DNA of 6,497 nucleotides. Source: an uncultured Clostridia bacterium. GTDB taxonomy: Bacteria > Bacillota > Clostridia > Oscillospirales > Acutalibacteraceae. The notes under the pieces are model-generated. The model made no database searches, was not told the DNA's origin, and worked only from the letters and a program-made list of their open reading frames with translations. The stretch covers positions 1 through 6,497 of the forward strand of contig CAJFUH010000231.1 in the NCBI GenBank assembly GCA_904420155.1, given 5' to 3'. Each line of letters opens with the position of its first letter. Within the stretch, counting starts at the first letter, position 1. This document shows, in pieces, positions 1 to 6,283 of the stretch. Both the position numbers and the translations under genes were made by a program.

Positions 1-6
1 CATGAG

Positions 7-41
7 AAAAAGGGGCTTGTCCATCGGACAGCCCCTTTTTT
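7..41 (-). terminator. Rho-independent terminator ending the pst-pho operon
   Basis: On the minus-strand RNA, GGGGCT and GTCC pair with GGAC and AGCCCC around a GAT loop, with one bulged A, giving a 10-bp GC-rich stem. The plus-strand arms are 12-22 and 26-35. An A-run precedes the stem and a run of U (complement of 7-11) follows it. It begins about 12 bp past the regulator stop codon and therefore closes the operon. The A-run on the other side supplies a T-tract on the plus strand (36-41), so it could also stop transcription arriving from the left. Confidence 0.93.
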
Positions 42-53
42 CCAGCACTATGT

Positions 54-770
54 TCAGGACTTTTTCCCCGCGGGTTCCTCCGCGGCAAACCGGTATCCCA
101 CACCCCGCAGGGTAACGATCCATTTGGGATGGTCCGGCTCGTCCTCGATCTTTTGGCGCAAATACCGGATATGCACGTCCACCGTGCGGGCGTCCCCAAA
201 ATACTCCACGCCCCACACCTTGTCCAGCAAAGCGTCCCGGGTCATCACCCGGCCCCGATTGCGCATCAGCATAACCAAAAGGTCAAACTCCTTCATCGTC
301 AGCTCGATGTTCCTGTCGCCTTTGGTCACCTGGCGGCGGGCGATATCCACCACCAGCGGGCCGCAGGTGAGGGTTTCTTCTCCGGCGGGAGTGAGGTACT
401 CCTTGCGCCGGATCACCGCGCGCACCCGGGCGCACAGCTCCTTGACGCTGAACGGCTTGGTAATATAGTCGTCCGCGCCAATTTCCAACCCCAGCACCCG
501 GTCCACTTCCTCGCCGCGGGCGGTGAGCATCAAAACCGGGATGGGGCGGGTGGCTTCATCCTCCCGCAGTTTTTTGCAAACCGCCAGCCCGTCCGGCGGG
601 GGCATCATCCAGTCCAGCACAATGGCGTCCGGGATACGGCGGCGCACTGCCGTCAGCAGCGTGGCCCCGTCCGCAAATTCCTGGGTCTCAAAGCCGGAAT
701 CCCGCAGGGCCAGGGAAGCCAGCTTGCGGATATTCGGTTCGTCATCCGCAACATATACCAGAGAAGGCAT
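54..770 (-). CDS. phoB: OmpR/PhoB-family response regulator, likely the Pho regulator
   Basis: This 238-residue protein is a two-domain DNA-binding response regulator. The N-terminal receiver (about 1-122) has the acidic pair D9/D10, phosphoacceptor D53 in the motif VLDWMMP, T83 and the conserved K105 in TKPF, so all phosphorylation residues are present. The C-terminal winged-helix domain (about 133-230) shows ELTMKEFDLL, the recognition-helix segment RTVDVHIRYLRQKI and the wing motif LRGVGYRF. The ATG at 770 has AAGGAG nine bases upstream (780-785). It is the last gene of the operon, 68 bp after phoU and directly before the terminator, so its context points to phosphate-starvation control of the pst promoter (inference). 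No histidine kinase follows. The symbol phoB is used in the functional sense; phoP would be the Gram-positive name. Confidence 0.9.
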   Translation of the reverse strand: MPSLVYVADDEPNIRKLASLALRDSGFETQEFADGATLLTAVRRRIPDAIVLDWMMPPPDGLAVCKKLREDEATRPIPVLMLTARGEEVDRVLGLEIGADDYITKPFSVKELCARVRAVIRRKEYLTPAGEETLTCGPLVVDIARRQVTKGDRNIELTMKEFDLLVMLMRNRGRVMTRDALLDKVWGVEYFGDARTVDVHIRYLRQKIEDEPDHPKWIVTLRGVGYRFAAEEPAGKKS

Positions 771-800
771 TCTCTATCTCTCCTTACAACCGTGTATGAT

Positions 801-822
801 GGGAAGCCTCCAAAGGCTTCCC
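801..822 (-). other. Perfect hairpin between phoU and the response regulator gene
   Basis: GGGAAGCC and GGCTTCCC form a perfect 8-bp stem around a six-base loop (809-814) in the 68-bp gap. No U-run follows on the transcript, so it does not look like a terminator. It ends 30 bases before the regulator start codon and 15 bases before its ribosome binding site. An mRNA processing or stability element is the likeliest reading (inference). Confidence 0.75.
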
Positions 823-838
823 TGGATGTCCCGGGCAA

Positions 839-1498
839 TTATCCCGCATTGAGGTCGGGATGCTCGCCGGTCTCCATATAGATGACCCATTCCGCAATAT
901 TGGTGGCATGGTCCGCCATGCGCTCAATATACTTGGCCACAAACATCAAATCCACTTCCCGCATAACGTTCTGGGGGGCCTGGGTGATATTCCCGCATAC
1001 CTCCAGCACGATCTTGGAAAACATGGAATCCACGGCGTCGTCCTCTTTGCACACGTTTCTCGCCTCTTCCACATTCCGGCTGAGAAAAACGTCCATAGCC
1101 CGCCCAAACATCCCCCGGGCGGTCTCCAGCATCTGGATCACGTGGCTTACCAGCATGCTGTTGGCGCGGAGCTCCCCTGTGGTGATGATTTCACAGATAT
1201 CCGCGCACTGGTCGGCCACCCGCTCAATATCGGTGATGATCTTCAGGCAGGAGGCAATCACCCTCAGGTCGGTGGCGATGGGCTGCTGCAACGCCAGCAG
1301 CTGGACGCACTCCTGTTCTATGCTGTGCTGGGCGCGGTCGATTTCCGAATCCCCGGCCACTACTTCCGCGGCCAGTTTTAGGTCCATCCCCCGCAGCGCC
1401 TCTATGGTATCCCCTATCCGGCTATTTACCAGGGTTCCTACCTCGGTGAGATCCCGGTTAAGGTTTTGCAGCTTCTGGTCAAAAAATTTTCTCGGCAT
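839..1498 (-). CDS. phoU: PhoU, phosphate signalling / transport regulatory protein
   Basis: PhoU is an all-helical cytoplasmic protein that links the state of the Pst transporter to the sensor kinase and restrains uptake when phosphate is plentiful. This copy has two helical-bundle repeats with the family's metal-site fingerprints: ERVAD followed by D100 at about 92-100, and ERMADHATN at about 192-200. At 219 residues it matches the usual PhoU length. The start at 1498 is chosen because AAGGAG (1509-1514) lies ten bases upstream and the protein then begins MPRKFFDQKL, as expected for PhoU. A longer frame from an ATG at 1540 adds 14 residues but has no ribosome binding site. It follows pstB after an 87-bp gap and precedes the regulator gene. 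Confidence 0.95.
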   Translation of the reverse strand: MPRKFFDQKLQNLNRDLTEVGTLVNSRIGDTIEALRGMDLKLAAEVVAGDSEIDRAQHSIEQECVQLLALQQPIATDLRVIASCLKIITDIERVADQCADICEIITTGELRANSMLVSHVIQMLETARGMFGRAMDVFLSRNVEEARNVCKEDDAVDSMFSKIVLEVCGNITQAPQNVMREVDLMFVAKYIERMADHATNIAEWVIYMETGEHPDLNAG

Positions 1499-1508
1499 GT
1501 CCTTGATT

Positions 1509-1514
1509 CTCCTT
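1509..1514 (-). promoter_or_regulatory. Ribosome binding site that fixes the phoU start
   Basis: AAGGAG sits ten bases before the ATG at 1498. The alternative upstream ATG at 1540 is preceded by a pyrimidine-rich stretch with no Shine-Dalgarno sequence, so the shorter protein is preferred. Confidence 0.75.
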
Positions 1515-1528
1515 GCTTCGATATCTTC

Positions 1529-1534
1529 ATTATA
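1529..1534 (-). promoter_or_regulatory. Possible internal -10 element ahead of phoU
   Basis: A perfect TATAAT lies 30 bp upstream of the chosen phoU start, correctly placed to give a short leader containing the AAGGAG site. The bases 17-19 bp further upstream are a T/C-rich tract with only a poor match to TTGACA. This is a weak candidate for a basal promoter serving phoU and the regulator. Confidence 0.3.
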
Positions 1535-1544
1535 CGGCATCTAT

Positions 1545-1574
1545 ATGCGGAAAGAAAGAAAAACTTTCCCGCAT
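1545..1574 (-). other. Hairpin in the pstB-phoU gap
   Basis: On the transcript ATGCGG pairs with CCGCAT, then one G bulges, then AAAG pairs with CTTT, giving about ten base pairs. It begins roughly a dozen bases after the pstB stop codon. No U-run follows the 3' arm, so termination is not expected. It may protect the 3' end of the upstream message or mark a processing site (inference). Confidence 0.55.
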
Positions 1575-1585
1575 AGCGCCGGGCA

Positions 1586-2341
1586 TCAACCAAACCGGCC
1601 GGTGATATATTCTTCGGTGCGCTTATCCTTGGGCATATTAAACATGACGGAAGTGTCGTCGTATTCCACCAGTTCCCCCAACAGGAAAAACGCGGTCTTA
1701 TCGGCGATACGGGCGGCCTGCTGCATATTATGGGTGACGATGATCACCGTATACTTGCTTTTCAGCTCCTCCATGAGGTCCTCAATTTTCAAGGTGGAAA
1801 TGGGGTCCAACGCGGAGGTGGGCTCGTCCATCAGCAGGATATCCGGCTGCACGGCCAGCGCCCGGGCGATGCACAAACGCTGCTGCTGCCCGCCCGAGAG
1901 CCCCAGGGCGGATTTTTTCAGGCGGTCTTTGACTTCGTCCCAAAGGGCGCCGTCCCGCAGGGACCGTTCCACGATTTCATCCAGGGCCTGCTTATTCTTG
2001 ATGCCGTGCACCCGGGGGCCGTAGGCGATGTTGTCGTAAACGCTCATGGGAAACGGGTTGGGTTTTTGGAACACCATGCCGGCGCGCTTGCGCAGCAGGG
2101 TGACGTCGGTGCGGGGATCGTAGATATCTTCCCCGTCTATGGTGACTTTCCCGGTGATCCGGCAGCCTTCCACCAGATCGTTCATGCGGTTAAGGGTTTT
2201 GATGCAGGTGGATTTCCCACAGCCCGAAGGGCCGATGAAGGCGGTCACCTTATGTTCTTCGATCTCCATATTAATCCCTTTCAGGGCATGGAAATCGCCG
2301 TAGTAAAGATTGAGGTCTTGAATGGACACCTTGCTTTTCAT
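1586..2341 (-). CDS. pstB: PstB, phosphate ABC transporter ATP-binding protein
   Basis: PstB is the cytoplasmic ATPase that drives phosphate import through PstC and PstA. The 251-residue protein has every ABC motif in order: Walker A GPSGCGKST (37-45), the Q-loop glutamine in MVFQKPNPFPMS (Q92), signature LSGGQQQR (148-155), Walker B ILLMDEPTSALD (168-179) and the switch histidine in THNMQQA (H204). FQKPNPFP and the C-terminal EEYITGRFG are characteristic of PstB among ABC ATPases. Length is normal for the family. The ATG at 2341 has GGAG seven bases upstream. It lies 69 bp after pstA; nothing convincing is seen in that gap. Confidence 0.97.
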   Translation of the reverse strand: MKSKVSIQDLNLYYGDFHALKGINMEIEEHKVTAFIGPSGCGKSTCIKTLNRMNDLVEGCRITGKVTIDGEDIYDPRTDVTLLRKRAGMVFQKPNPFPMSVYDNIAYGPRVHGIKNKQALDEIVERSLRDGALWDEVKDRLKKSALGLSGGQQQRLCIARALAVQPDILLMDEPTSALDPISTLKIEDLMEELKSKYTVIIVTHNMQQAARIADKTAFFLLGELVEYDDTSVMFNMPKDKRTEEYITGRFG

Positions 2342-2410
2342 TGCTATTCTCCAGCCTTTCTTCTTGTCTGGTGATACGGGTTCTTTCTCTATGTGGTTCC
2401 CTTATTGGGA

Positions 2411-3334
2411 TTACTCTTTTTTCAACGCTTTTCCCAGCACGCTTGCCAGCATGTTCAGCAAGAATACCAGGATCAGCAGTACCGAAGCCGTGGCAAAGGC
2501 CACATTAAAGGCGTCCGGTGTGACCGCCTGCATAGCGGTCTGGTACAGATGGAGGGTGAGGGTACGTCCGGAATCCAGCGCGTGGCCGACGATGCCTTCC
2601 CATCCGCCGGAAGGCATATTGTAGGCCAAACCGGAGGTGTACAGCAGCGCTGCGGATTCCCCTACGATGCGCCCCATGGCCAAGATGACGGCGGTGAGCA
2701 CGCCGGGCATGGCGCAGGGCAGCACGATACCCATGATCACCCGCAGTTTGCCCGCGCCCAACGCCATAGCGCCTTCCTTATAGGAAGAGGGGACCGCCAG
2801 CAGGCTTTCCTCCGTGGTGCGCACAATGGTGGGAAGGATGCAAATGGTCATGGTCAGCGCGCCCGCCAGGATCGAAGTGCCCAGGCGGAACAGGATGCAA
2901 AATACCGTATAGCCGAACAGGCCGAAGATGATGGAGGGCACGCCGGACAGGATCTCCGTGGTAAACCGGATGGTCTTGACCAGCCGCCCCTGCCGGGCAT
3001 ACTGGGTGAGGTAAATCGCGGAAGAGATGCCGATGGGGGTAGAGATCAGCAGGGAGATCACAACCATATACAAGGTGTTGATGATCATCGGCAGGATGCC
3101 GCGCTGATCCATATTGGTCTCGGAATAAGGGGTGGACAAAAACTGCCAGGACAGGTAAGGCACGCCCCGGATCAGAATATAGGCGATGATCCCCACCAGG
3201 ACCAGCACAGTGATGACCGCAGCGGTGTAGATCAGCACTTTAAGTATGATGTCGGAAGGGTTTCTGCGTTTTCGGTACAGGGATTCCGGCACAAACGCCT
3301 GGGATTCCTGCATGACAGCGGCGTTACTTTGCAT
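2411..3334 (-). CDS. pstA: PstA, phosphate ABC transporter permease
   Basis: PstA is one half of the membrane channel of the Pst transporter. The 307-residue protein has a basic N-terminal tail, then hydrophobic segments near 30-55, 84-109, 131-149, 153-170, 209-231 and 277-301. The EAA loop that docks on PstB is visible as EGAMALGAGKLRVIMGIVLP (187-206). EILSGVPSIIFGLFG (127-141) is the conserved permease segment shared with PstC. The start at 3334 is chosen because a GGAGAGGAG-type site (3344-3353) lies nine bases upstream. The frame stays open for 16 more codons upstream, but those lie inside pstC with no better site. The gene overlaps the end of pstC by 11 bp, so the two are probably translationally coupled. 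Confidence 0.95.
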   Translation of the reverse strand: MQSNAAVMQESQAFVPESLYRKRRNPSDIILKVLIYTAAVITVLVLVGIIAYILIRGVPYLSWQFLSTPYSETNMDQRGILPMIINTLYMVVISLLISTPIGISSAIYLTQYARQGRLVKTIRFTTEILSGVPSIIFGLFGYTVFCILFRLGTSILAGALTMTICILPTIVRTTEESLLAVPSSYKEGAMALGAGKLRVIMGIVLPCAMPGVLTAVILAMGRIVGESAALLYTSGLAYNMPSGGWEGIVGHALDSGRTLTLHLYQTAMQAVTPDAFNVAFATASVLLILVFLLNMLASVLGKALKKE

Positions 3335-5150
3335 CCATCTGCACTCCTCTCCTGGAAATGACGGTAAAGGCGATATTGACAATCATGATAAAGACAAACA
3401 GCACCAGCCCGATGGCGAACAGGGCCTGGCGGTGCAGGCCGGAGGAATAGGACATCTCCATCACGATACCGGTGGTGAGCAGGCGGACGGTCCCCAGCAA
3501 AGAGGGCATATTTACCGCGTTGCCCGCCACCATGATAACCGCCATGGTTTCGCCGATGGCCCGGCCCACGCCTAAGATGACGCCCGCCAAAATACCGGAC
3601 TTGGCCGCGGGGATGGTCACTTTAAAAATAGTTTTTACCGGGGTGGTACCCAGCGCCAGGGCCGCTTCCCGGTAGGATACCGGCACCGCCCGCAGGGCGT
3701 TTTCCGATACGCTGACAATGGTGGGGAGCACCATGATAGCCAGGATCAAAATAACCGCCAGCAGGCTTTCGCCGATGGTCTTGCCCGGGAACAGGGCGCG
3801 GATCACCGGCAGGATGACCAGCATGCCGAAAAATCCGTAAATAACCGATGGGATACCGGCCAACAGCTGGACCGCCGGGCGCACGGTAGAGGCCAGACGG
3901 CGGGGAGCCGTTTCGCTGAGGAAGACTGCGGTGAGGATCCCGACGGGAACCCCGATGAGCACCGCCCCAAAGGTACCGGCAATAGAAGATAAGATCAAAG
4001 GCAGGATGCCGTAAGTATTGGAACTGGGTTTCCATTCCGTTCCGAACAGGAAGTTCCCCAGGCCGATTTCCGCAATGGCGGGGGCTCCTGAGACAATCAT
4101 ATAAACGGTGAGGATCACCACGGACCCTACGGATACGCAGGAGAAAATCAGGAAAATACTTTCCGCCAGCTTTTCCGACCCCTTGGTCCACACGGAAAGC
4201 ACGCCGGCCGCCAGGCCGCACAGCAGGGTAAACACAAAGGGGAGGTGATATTCCACCACAATCTGGGTGATATTCAGCGTGGTCAGGGCCGTCTGGATCT
4301 CCGAGCTGGACAGGAGAACCACCAGCGGCGTAACTGCGGACAGTACAAAGGCGCCGCCCGCCCATGTGGCCTTGCGCAGCAATAACAGCGCGATACCGGC
4401 CAGGCTGAAGATCGCTCCCAACGCCACGGCAATCCGGGCGATCAGCGGGATGCTCACCAACGCGCCGTTTACCTCCAGGCCGGCGGCGGTGAGGATCTGC
4501 CATGCGGACAGGGAATAACTATTTCCCTGGAAAGACAGGGACATGTATGGGAAAAAGAATACCACAATCGGGATAACCCCCAGGCAAACGGCCACAATCA
4601 CCTTTACCAGATTGGCCCTCTGGCGATGGCGGATGGCGTCCTGGTCGGTAAGGCCGGTGGCTGAGAGGTCTTCTACGCTTTCTTTTTTCCTCTTTTGCGC
4701 CCTGACGCAAAGGATAACGCCCACTACGCCCAGAAGGATCTGTACATAAAACCAGAATTCCGGGTTACTGGCCGCGTAAGACAGTCCCGCGCCTTCCAGC
4801 GCGCGGGCAATCTGATCCCCCGCGACAGCGGCCGCCATTGTGGAAACCGCGCCCAAAGCAAAGGCGGCGAGGGCGCACCAGGCGCGCCTGGTCACATAAC
4901 AGGCAATGCCCGCCAGGGGGAATAGCACGGATAACGCCACACCGATCCGGGCAATCAGCGGAATGGTGGCTACCAGCCCGCTGGCCTCCAGCCCCTTTGC
5001 CGTCAACATCTGCCAGGCGGAAAGATGATAGGTTACTTCCCGGGTTGTCAGGGTCAGATAGGGGAAAAACAGCAATACAAGGGGCAATAAGCCTACAATA
5101 AGCACAGGGACCGACTGTCTGAGGCTTTCTTTCTGCTGTGATGCTTTCAT
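3324..5150 (-). CDS. pstC: PstC, phosphate permease with a duplicated N-terminal membrane domain
   Basis: PstC is the other channel half of the Pst transporter. At 608 residues it is about twice the usual size. Residues about 328-608 are a complete canonical PstC, with QLLAGIPSVIYGFFG (428-442) and the EAA loop REAALALGTTPVKTIFKVTIP (494-514). Ahead of it lie two tandem copies of a four-helix domain, about 16-150 and 185-322, offset by 171 residues. The positive-inside pattern is consistent throughout: basic clusters at TRR (87-89), QKRKK (152-156), RK (259-260) and the start of the core all fall on the predicted cytoplasmic face. The start at 5150 is an ATG with AAAGGAA seven bases upstream. 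A TTG six codons earlier overlaps that site and is unlikely. No internal start precedes the core, so it is a genuine extension rather than two genes. Confidence 0.93.
   Translation of the reverse strand: MKASQQKESLRQSVPVLIVGLLPLVLLFFPYLTLTTREVTYHLSAWQMLTAKGLEASGLVATIPLIARIGVALSVLFPLAGIACYVTRRAWCALAAFALGAVSTMAAAVAGDQIARALEGAGLSYAASNPEFWFYVQILLGVVGVILCVRAQKRKKESVEDLSATGLTDQDAIRHRQRANLVKVIVAVCLGVIPIVVFFFPYMSLSFQGNSYSLSAWQILTAAGLEVNGALVSIPLIARIAVALGAIFSLAGIALLLLRKATWAGGAFVLSAVTPLVVLLSSSEIQTALTTLNITQIVVEYHLPFVFTLLCGLAAGVLSVWTKGSEKLAESIFLIFSCVSVGSVVILTVYMIVSGAPAIAEIGLGNFLFGTEWKPSSNTYGILPLILSSIAGTFGAVLIGVPVGILTAVFLSETAPRRLASTVRPAVQLLAGIPSVIYGFFGMLVILPVIRALFPGKTIGESLLAVILILAIMVLPTIVSVSENALRAVPVSYREAALALGTTPVKTIFKVTIPAAKSGILAGVILGVGRAIGETMAVIMVAGNAVNMPSLLGTVRLLTTGIVMEMSYSSGLHRQALFAIGLVLFVFIMIVNIAFTVISRRGVQMDAK
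3344..3353 (-). promoter_or_regulatory. Ribosome binding site for pstA inside pstC
   Basis: AGGAGAGGAG lies within the last codons of pstC, nine bases before the pstA ATG at 3334. It decides the pstA start and places the initiation signal under ribosomes finishing pstC. Confidence 0.8.
4185..4598 (-). repeat. PstC N-terminal repeat copy 2 (four-helix domain)
   Basis: This encodes residues about 185-322 of PstC. Copy 1 motifs recur at a fixed offset of 171 residues: FFPYM (199-203), LSAWQILTA (214-222) and IPLIARI (234-240). Helices lie near 183-203, 231-258, 263-281 and 300-322, and the copy leads directly into the canonical PstC core. The second halves of the two copies are much less alike than the first halves. 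Confidence 0.85.
4701..5105 (-). repeat. PstC N-terminal repeat copy 1 (four-helix domain)
   Basis: This encodes residues about 16-150 of PstC. It shows a first helix ending in FFPYL (28-32), an outer loop with LSAWQMLTA (43-51), the strongly conserved IPLIARI (63-69) at the start of helix two, then helices near 90-110 and 132-150. A basic cytoplasmic linker follows. By hand alignment about 45 of 83 residues (20-102) are identical to copy 2, without gaps. Confidence 0.85.
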
Positions 5151-5158
5151 GTTATCGT

Positions 5159-5173
5159 TCCTTTCCAAAAGGA
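5159..5173 (-). promoter_or_regulatory. Small hairpin covering the pstC ribosome binding site
   Basis: TCCTTT and AAAGGA form a perfect 6-bp stem with a TGG loop on the transcript. The 3' arm is the pstC Shine-Dalgarno sequence itself (5158-5164), seven bases before the ATG at 5150. The stem is short and A/U-rich, so it would reduce initiation rather than block it. Confidence 0.5.
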
Positions 5174-5237
5174 CTTATTCTTCCAATCATCTGTCAGGAA
5201 AAAGGCAAGTTCATTGTACAGGATTCCAGAAATAGCA

Positions 5238-5271
5238 GGAAAACACCGCCGTATCCTGGTGGTGTTGTTCC
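5238..5271 (-). other. Hairpin 2 in the pstS-pstC gap
   Basis: On the transcript GGAA pairs with TTCC, AACACC pairs with GGTGTT after one bulged C, and CC pairs with GG across an A/C mismatch around an AGGATAC loop, about 12 pairs in all. The downstream arm includes TTTT but no U-run follows the stem, so it is at best a weak terminator. Confidence 0.6.
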
Positions 5272-5313
5272 TTCTCTTTCCCGGTTCCTCTATTCTTTGG
5301 CGCCTATAACCGC

Positions 5314-5355
5314 GCAGCGGCCCGGCGCAGAAATTAGCTCTGTGCCGGGGGCTGC
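5314..5355 (-). other. Strong GC-rich hairpin 1 just after pstS
   Basis: On the transcript GCAGC pairs with GCTGC, CCCGGC with GCCGGG, and CAGA with TCTG, separated by a small internal loop and one A/C mismatch, around a seven-base loop: 15 pairs in total. It starts 28 bases after the pstS stop codon and has no U-run. Hairpins in this position commonly protect the message of the binding protein from 3' decay or allow only partial read-through (general knowledge of binding-protein transporter operons). Confidence 0.7.
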
Positions 5356-5383
5356 TGTGCATATAGGTCCCAAATTGCAGGGG

Positions 5384-6283
5384 TTAATTATTGGGGACTT
5401 CAATCTCTTGGGGAACCAGGCCCTTATCTGCAATGATCTGCTGGCCTTCATCGGAAGCCAAGAACTCAAACCATGCTTTGATCAGCGGATCGGTAGAGCC
5501 CTTTTTGTAGATCTGTACGAAAGGACGCTGTACGGTGTAAGTACCGTTGGCTACATTCTCTTCGGTGGCTTCAACGCCGTCCACCTTGACAGCCTTAATG
5601 CCTTTTTCCTCATCTACAGAAGCCAGGGACACATAACCGATGGCATTTTTATCGCTGGCTACCTTGGAAACCACCAGGCCGGTCTCCTGGAGCTCCAGGG
5701 CATACTTGGCTTTGTCTTTTACATCGAAGATGGATTCAAAACCGTCGCGGGTACCGGAAGCCGCCTCACGGCCTACTACGGTGATCGGCGCGTCCTCGCC
5801 GCCCACTTCGGACCAATTGCTGATTTCTCCGGTAAAGATTTTGGTGATCTGGTCGGGGGTCAAGTCTTCCACTGCGGAGTCCTTGTTGACTACAACGCCG
5901 ATACCGTCCAGGCACAGGGTAACCGCGGTAAAGTCATCCGGGTTTTCCTCGTCTTTCAGGTCACGGGACAGGTCGCCCAGCAGCGCGGTTCCCTGGGTAA
6001 CGGCGGGAACAGCTTCGCCGGAACCAGTGCCGCCCTTTTCCACGGTGACGTCCGGATATTTCTCATGGAACGCTTCGCCCAAGGCGTTGCATACTTCCGC
6101 CATAGAGGTGGAACCGGTCATGGTCAGTTTGCCGGACAGGTCGCTGGTAGAACTTTGGGAAGATCCTTCCTGATTAGAGGAAGGCGTGCTGCTGTTGACT
6201 GTTCCGGTAACGGTGGAATTGCAACCTGCAAACAGAGCGCAGCACAACGCTAACGCCAAAACCAATGAAATTACCTTTTTCAT
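5384..6283 (-). CDS. pstS: PstS, phosphate-binding lipoprotein
   Basis: PstS captures phosphate outside the membrane and delivers it to PstC/PstA. The 299-residue protein begins with a lipoprotein signal peptide: KK, a hydrophobic stretch and lipobox LFAG-C with C21 as the lipidated residue. A Ser/Thr/Asn-rich linker to about residue 50 ties it to the membrane. The mature domain has the phosphate-binding loops TGSTSM (56-61), GGTGSGEA (84-91) and REAASGTRDGF (172-182), in the usual order for family members of this size. IGYVSLASV (215-223) and the C-terminal WFEFLASDEGQQII (271-284) are also typical. The ATG at 6283 has AGGAGG nine bases upstream (6293-6298). It is the first clear gene of the operon and lies downstream of four putative Pho boxes. 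Confidence 0.96.
   Translation of the reverse strand: MKKVISLVLALALCCALFAGCNSTVTGTVNSSTPSSNQEGSSQSSTSDLSGKLTMTGSTSMAEVCNALGEAFHEKYPDVTVEKGGTGSGEAVPAVTQGTALLGDLSRDLKDEENPDDFTAVTLCLDGIGVVVNKDSAVEDLTPDQITKIFTGEISNWSEVGGEDAPITVVGREAASGTRDGFESIFDVKDKAKYALELQETGLVVSKVASDKNAIGYVSLASVDEEKGIKAVKVDGVEATEENVANGTYTVQRPFVQIYKKGSTDPLIKAWFEFLASDEGQQIIADKGLVPQEIEVPNN

Noticed and set aside
882..2024. 380-codon plus-strand open frame
   Set aside because: It lies antisense to phoU and pstB, which are unmistakable, and its Ser/Arg-rich translation with no domain is typical of a complementary-strand shadow.
3335..3382. N-terminally extended PstA starting at 3382
   Set aside because: It would add 16 residues encoded inside pstC, without a better ribosome binding site. 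The site at 3344-3353 clearly serves the ATG at 3334.
3622..4503. 293-codon minus-strand frame inside pstC
   Set aside because: It is an out-of-frame reading of pstC, rich in Arg, Gly and Pro, with no hydrophobic or domain pattern.
5204..5221. TACAAT-like -10 in the pstS-pstC gap as an internal pstC promoter
   Set aside because: The hexamer TACAAT is good, but no recognisable -35 lies 16-18 bp upstream, so there is too little to call a promoter.
5147..5362. 71-codon minus-strand frame filling the pstS-pstC gap and ending in ATGA with pstC
   Set aside because: Its start has only a weak GGGA upstream, it is arginine-rich with no recognisable motif, and it runs through both hairpins. The ATGA overlap is automatic because pstC begins ATGA, so I treat it as a chance frame.
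5138..6253. 371-codon plus-strand open frame
   Set aside because: It lies antisense to pstS and the pstS-pstC gap. It has no ribosome binding site worth noting and no recognisable domain, while pstS on the other strand is certain.
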